Positions 7,592 to 9,683 of a stretch of 9,683 bases of DNA are shown here, piece after piece. Position numbers and translations under genes: made by a program. Origin of the DNA: Oscillospiraceae bacterium (GTDB taxonomy: Bacteria > Bacillota > Clostridia > Oscillospirales > Ruminococcaceae); contig JAHZBJ010000040.1 of the NCBI GenBank assembly GCA_019423445.1, positions 7,190 to 16,872 of the forward strand, written 5' to 3'. The notes below the pieces were generated by a model. It was not told where the DNA came from. It did not search any database and saw only the letters and a list, made by a program, of their open reading frames with translations. The first letter of the stretch is position 1; every line of letters begins with the position of its first letter.

Positions 7592-7765
7592 AGCGGAATT
7601 CAGAAAAAGACGTGCCGACTCTGGGAAAAGAGCAGCGAGGCGGAGGCTGGAAGAATACGTTGCCCTTGTCTCTGGTTTCCCGGTAAACTGAGCACCCAGC
7701 GTTTCAAACCGTCCAGGCCGGCCTGTGACGGCCGGAAAAGGAAGAATGGATCCAGGAGGTGGGTT
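7592..7765 (+). other. Unassigned 174-nt spacer between prmA and rsmE
   Basis: No conserved gene was found here. A possible weak promoter is TTGCCC (7660-7665) with TAAACT (7684-7689) at 18-nt spacing. A compact hairpin CCGGCC-TGTGAC-GGCCGG follows at about 7720-7738, and the ribosome binding site AGGAGGT lies just before rsmE. I could not match it to a known riboswitch. prmA and rsmE are normally adjacent, so the spacer is longer than expected and may give rsmE its own transcription. Confidence 0.35.
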
Positions 7766-8518
7766 ATGCCCCGTTTCTTTGTCCCCGATGTATCAGGGGA
7801 GATTTTGACCTTGGGGGGAGAGGATGGGCGCCATGCGGCCCGGAGCCTCCGCTGTCAGGTTGGGGAGGAGCTAGAGCTCTGCGATGGCCGTGGCACCGAC
7901 TGCCGCTGTGCCATCACGGGGGTGGAGGGGGATGTTCTCACTCTCCGGGTGATGGAGCGCCGCCCCAGCCGTGGAGAGCTTCCCTGCCGGGTCACTTTGT
8001 ACCAGGCTCTGCCCAAGGGGGATAAGCTGGAGCTGATCGTCCAAAAGGCGGTGGAGCTGGGGGCAGCGGAGATTGTCCCGGTGCTTACCCAGCGGTGTGT
8101 TTCCCGCCCGGACAGCCGGGCCATGGAGAAAAAGCGGGAGCGCCTGCAAAAGATCGCCCTGGAAGCTGCCAAGCAGTCGGGGCGGGGGATGGTACCCCAG
8201 GTAGGGCCGCTGCTGGACTTCTCTCAGGCTCTGGAGAAGATGAAACAGGCGGCGTGCACCTTGTTTTTTTACGAGGGCGGCGGGGAACCCCTGGGGCGGG
8301 CTTTGGCCTCCCGCCCGGCTTCGGTAGCTCTGATGGTGGGGCCGGAGGGGGGATTTTCCCCAGAGGAGGCGATGGCGGCCCGGGAGGGTGGTCTCAGAGT
8401 TTGTACCATGGGCCCTCGGATCCTTCGGTGTGAGACGGCCCCGTTGTATGCCCTTTCTGCCATAGGCTATGTGTACGAGAATCAGGACCCCGCCGGAAAC
8501 GACGGGGCGGAACCGTGA
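7766..8518 (+). CDS. rsmE: 16S rRNA (uracil-1498-N3)-methyltransferase
   Basis: RsmE methylates N3 of U1498 in 16S rRNA within the 30S subunit, using S-adenosylmethionine. The 250-residue length fits the family. An N-terminal PUA-like domain (1-70, MPRFFV..GRHAARSLR) is followed by the SPOUT domain. There LVQ-like KLELIVQKAVELG (87-99), RLQKIALEAAKQSGR (126-140), the knot loop GPEGGF (192-197) and MGPRILRCETA (215-225) are the family signatures. AGGAGGT lies 5 nt before the ATG. The neighbour prmA also encodes a translation-apparatus methyltransferase, a common clostridial pairing. The VanY gene begins 10 nt after its stop, suggesting co-transcription. Confidence 0.96.
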   Translation: MPRFFVPDVSGEILTLGGEDGRHAARSLRCQVGEELELCDGRGTDCRCAITGVEGDVLTLRVMERRPSRGELPCRVTLYQALPKGDKLELIVQKAVELGAAEIVPVLTQRCVSRPDSRAMEKKRERLQKIALEAAKQSGRGMVPQVGPLLDFSQALEKMKQAACTLFFYEGGGEPLGRALASRPASVALMVGPEGGFSPEEAMAAREGGLRVCTMGPRILRCETAPLYALSAIGYVYENQDPAGNDGAEP

Positions 8519-8528
8519 GGTAATGGAA

Positions 8529-9398
8529 ATGTCACAGAGAAGAAAACGCAAACTGGAAAGCAAGTACCTGGTCCGCCGGGTGGTATTTGTCCTGTTGGTA
8601 ACGGTGATTTTGGCCCTGGGAGTCTGGTGGCTCTGGGGAGTTCTGGGGTTGGGAGACAAACCGGAGGACTCCTCTTCTCAGTCTTCGCCGGAAAGTCTCT
8701 CCCAGAGCCAGCAGGAGCCTTCTTCCTCCCAAGGGCAGGAGGAGGGGACATCCAGCCAGTCAACCTCTTCCGGGGAGCCGTCCTCGGGGGAGTCTGAGGA
8801 GGAATCTGTTCCAGTGGACGCTCAAGGGGATTGGCGGTTGGTGTTGGTGAACCCCACCCACGCCATCGATTCGGAACCGGATATCCAGCTGACGGATATA
8901 AACGGCTACCAGTTTGACAGCCGCATTGTTCAGAATATCCAGGATCTTTTGGCTGCCGCCAAAGAGGATGGCATCAATCTTACCATTATCTCCGGCTACC
9001 GTACCCTGGAGCGCAGCCGGATCCTCTACGCCAACAAGGTGGCGGAGTATGAGGCCATGGGCTATGACAACGAAACCGCCAAGGTGGAGGCGGCCAAGTG
9101 GGTGGCCCCTCCCGGAACCAGCGAACACCACACAGGCCTCGCCATGGATATCGTTTCCAGCGACTACTATACCAAGTACAGCGATCTGGTGGAGGAGTTC
9201 GCAAACGATCCGGAAGCCATCTGGCTTAAGGAGAATTGCGCCCGGTTTGGATTCATCCTTCGGTATCCTCAGGACAAGGTGGATATCACCGGCATCAATT
9301 TCGAACCCTGGCATTTCCGCTATGTGGGGGAGGAACATGCCGCCAAGATCATGGAACAGGGAATCTGCCTGGAGGAGTACCTGGGAGAGACGGATTGA
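8529..9398 (+). CDS. Membrane-anchored VanY-type D-alanyl-D-alanine carboxypeptidase
   Basis: This 289-residue zinc peptidase should trim the terminal D-Ala from peptidoglycan stem peptides on the outer face of the membrane. A basic N-terminus ([14 protein letters not shown]) precedes one membrane helix (about 17-41), acting as a signal anchor. A Ser/Gln/Glu-rich linker spans 47-95 and the VanY/DacB domain 100-285. Motifs are SGYRTLERS (155-163), the S-x-H-x-T-G-x-A-x-D motif (198-207, Zn ligands His200 and Asp207), and E-P-W-H (259-262, catalytic Glu259, ligand His262). GAGGT overlapping the rsmE stop lies 7 nt before this ATG; an in-frame ATG at 8523 is too close to it. No van resistance genes are present, so it is more likely a housekeeping cell-wall enzyme than part of a glycopeptide-resistance cluster. 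Confidence 0.93.
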   Translation: MSQRRKRKLESKYLVRRVVFVLLVTVILALGVWWLWGVLGLGDKPEDSSSQSSPESLSQSQQEPSSSQGQEEGTSSQSTSSGEPSSGESEEESVPVDAQGDWRLVLVNPTHAIDSEPDIQLTDINGYQFDSRIVQNIQDLLAAAKEDGINLTIISGYRTLERSRILYANKVAEYEAMGYDNETAKVEAAKWVAPPGTSEHHTGLAMDIVSSDYYTKYSDLVEEFANDPEAIWLKENCARFGFILRYPQDKVDITGINFEPWHFRYVGEEHAAKIMEQGICLEEYLGETD

Positions 9399-9411
9399 TT
9401 TCCCGGAAGAA

Positions 9412-9450
9412 GCGGCTGGAGGAGAAAAAGAGGCTCTTCTCCCCAGCCGC
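9412..9450 (+). repeat. Long hairpin after the VanY gene
   Basis: GCGGCTGG (9412-9419) pairs with CCAGCCGC (9443-9450), and after a bulged A, GGAGAA (9421-9426) pairs with TTCTCC (9437-9442), leaving a 10-nt loop. It has no U-run, so it is better seen as a 3'-end stabilising or attenuating structure than as an intrinsic terminator. Confidence 0.6.
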
Positions 9451-9476
9451 AGTATGGAACTGGCGGGTGAGAAACA

Positions 9477-9514
9477 GCGCGGACGGCTTCCGCCAGTGGA
9501 GCCGTCCGCGCTTT
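9477..9514 (+). terminator. Probable terminator between the VanY gene and ABC operon
   Basis: A perfect 12-bp stem GCGCGGACGGCT / AGCCGTCCGCGC has an 11-nt loop and is followed by TTTCCC. The U-run is short, so termination may be partial. The next gene's ribosome binding site begins 7 nt later. Confidence 0.6.
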
Positions 9515-9532
9515 CCCAGGGGAGGGATACGT

Positions 9533-9683
9533 GTGTCAAGTGTCACAGTGAAAAATGTCCGAAAGTGTTTCGGGGAAACCGAGGTCCTTCGGGATTTTAG
9601 TCAGGAGTTCCGCGAGGGGGAGTTCGTCACCCTTCTGGGGCCGTCGGGGTGCGGAAAAACCACCATGCTGCGGATGATTGCCG
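9533..9683 (+). CDS. ABC transporter ATP-binding protein (5' end only)
   Basis: The first 50 codons encode an ABC ATPase: the opening strand [12 protein letters not shown], then [18 protein letters not shown] with a complete Walker A (GPSGCGKT), then MLRMIA. The gene continues beyond the window. GTG 9533 is chosen because GGAGG stands 7 nt upstream and the sequence from there matches the normal ABC N-terminus. The form [21 protein letters not shown] is typical of importers for spermidine/putrescine, iron or similar solutes (PotA/FbpC type), but the substrate cannot be decided from this fragment. Confidence 0.92.
   Translation, partial: MSSVTVKNVRKCFGETEVLRDFSQEFREGEFVTLLGPSGCGKTTMLRMIA

Noticed and set aside
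7592..7765. Possible cobalamin or other riboswitch before rsmE
   Set aside because: I looked for the B12-box, SAM and other common riboswitch cores and found none; only a short hairpin is evident.
8529..9398. Part of a vancomycin-resistance cluster
   Set aside because: VanY-type domains are widespread in cell-wall maintenance, and no vanR/S/H/A/X-like gene is present nearby.

Overview
The window reads as chromosomal DNA from a high-GC anaerobic member of the Clostridia, most like the Oscillospiraceae (Flavonifractor/Lawsonibacter-type gut bacteria). The support is a strong sigma-A promoter feeding a T-box leader, AGGAGG-type ribosome binding sites, densely packed GC-rich genes, and the pairing of an anaerobe-type phenylacetate-CoA ligase with a double-ACT protein. 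This assignment is inference. No mobile element, tRNA, rRNA or CRISPR array was seen.

Left part (1-2201, minus strand). A consensus promoter drives a complete T-box leader of about 290 nt. Its specifier reads UUC (Phe), and it controls a two-gene operon, paaK then an ACT-domain gene, closed by a hairpin terminator at 10-38. A T-box switches on when tRNA-Phe is uncharged, so the operon is probably biosynthetic: arylacetate is activated to the CoA thioester and carboxylated to arylpyruvate by indolepyruvate-type ferredoxin oxidoreductases encoded elsewhere. The only paaK start codon with a ribosome binding site lies inside the T-box terminator, which suggests combined transcriptional and translational control.

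Middle (2526-4607, plus strand). Three tightly packed genes encode a DUF5685-like protein carrying two aspartate-rich motifs that resemble squalene/phytoene synthases, a J-domain protein with a Gln/Gly/Ser/Tyr low-complexity linker and a cysteine-rich tail, and a six-helix membrane protein. This is the best candidate for an undescribed system. A bidirectional terminator separates the cluster from a convergent small membrane-protein gene (4690-5160).

Right part (5296-9683, plus strand). An extended -10 promoter and a GC-rich hairpin precede a flavodoxin-family gene, a HAD phosphatase overlapping it by 4 nt, and prmA (ribosomal protein L11 methyltransferase). The prmA gene has lost roughly 20 codons near its 3' end, with a frameshift; its original C-terminus is still readable in another frame. 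After a 174-nt gap come rsmE (16S rRNA m3U1498 methyltransferase) and a membrane-anchored VanY-type D,D-carboxypeptidase. Two hairpins follow, then the first 50 codons of an ABC transporter ATPase that runs off the window.
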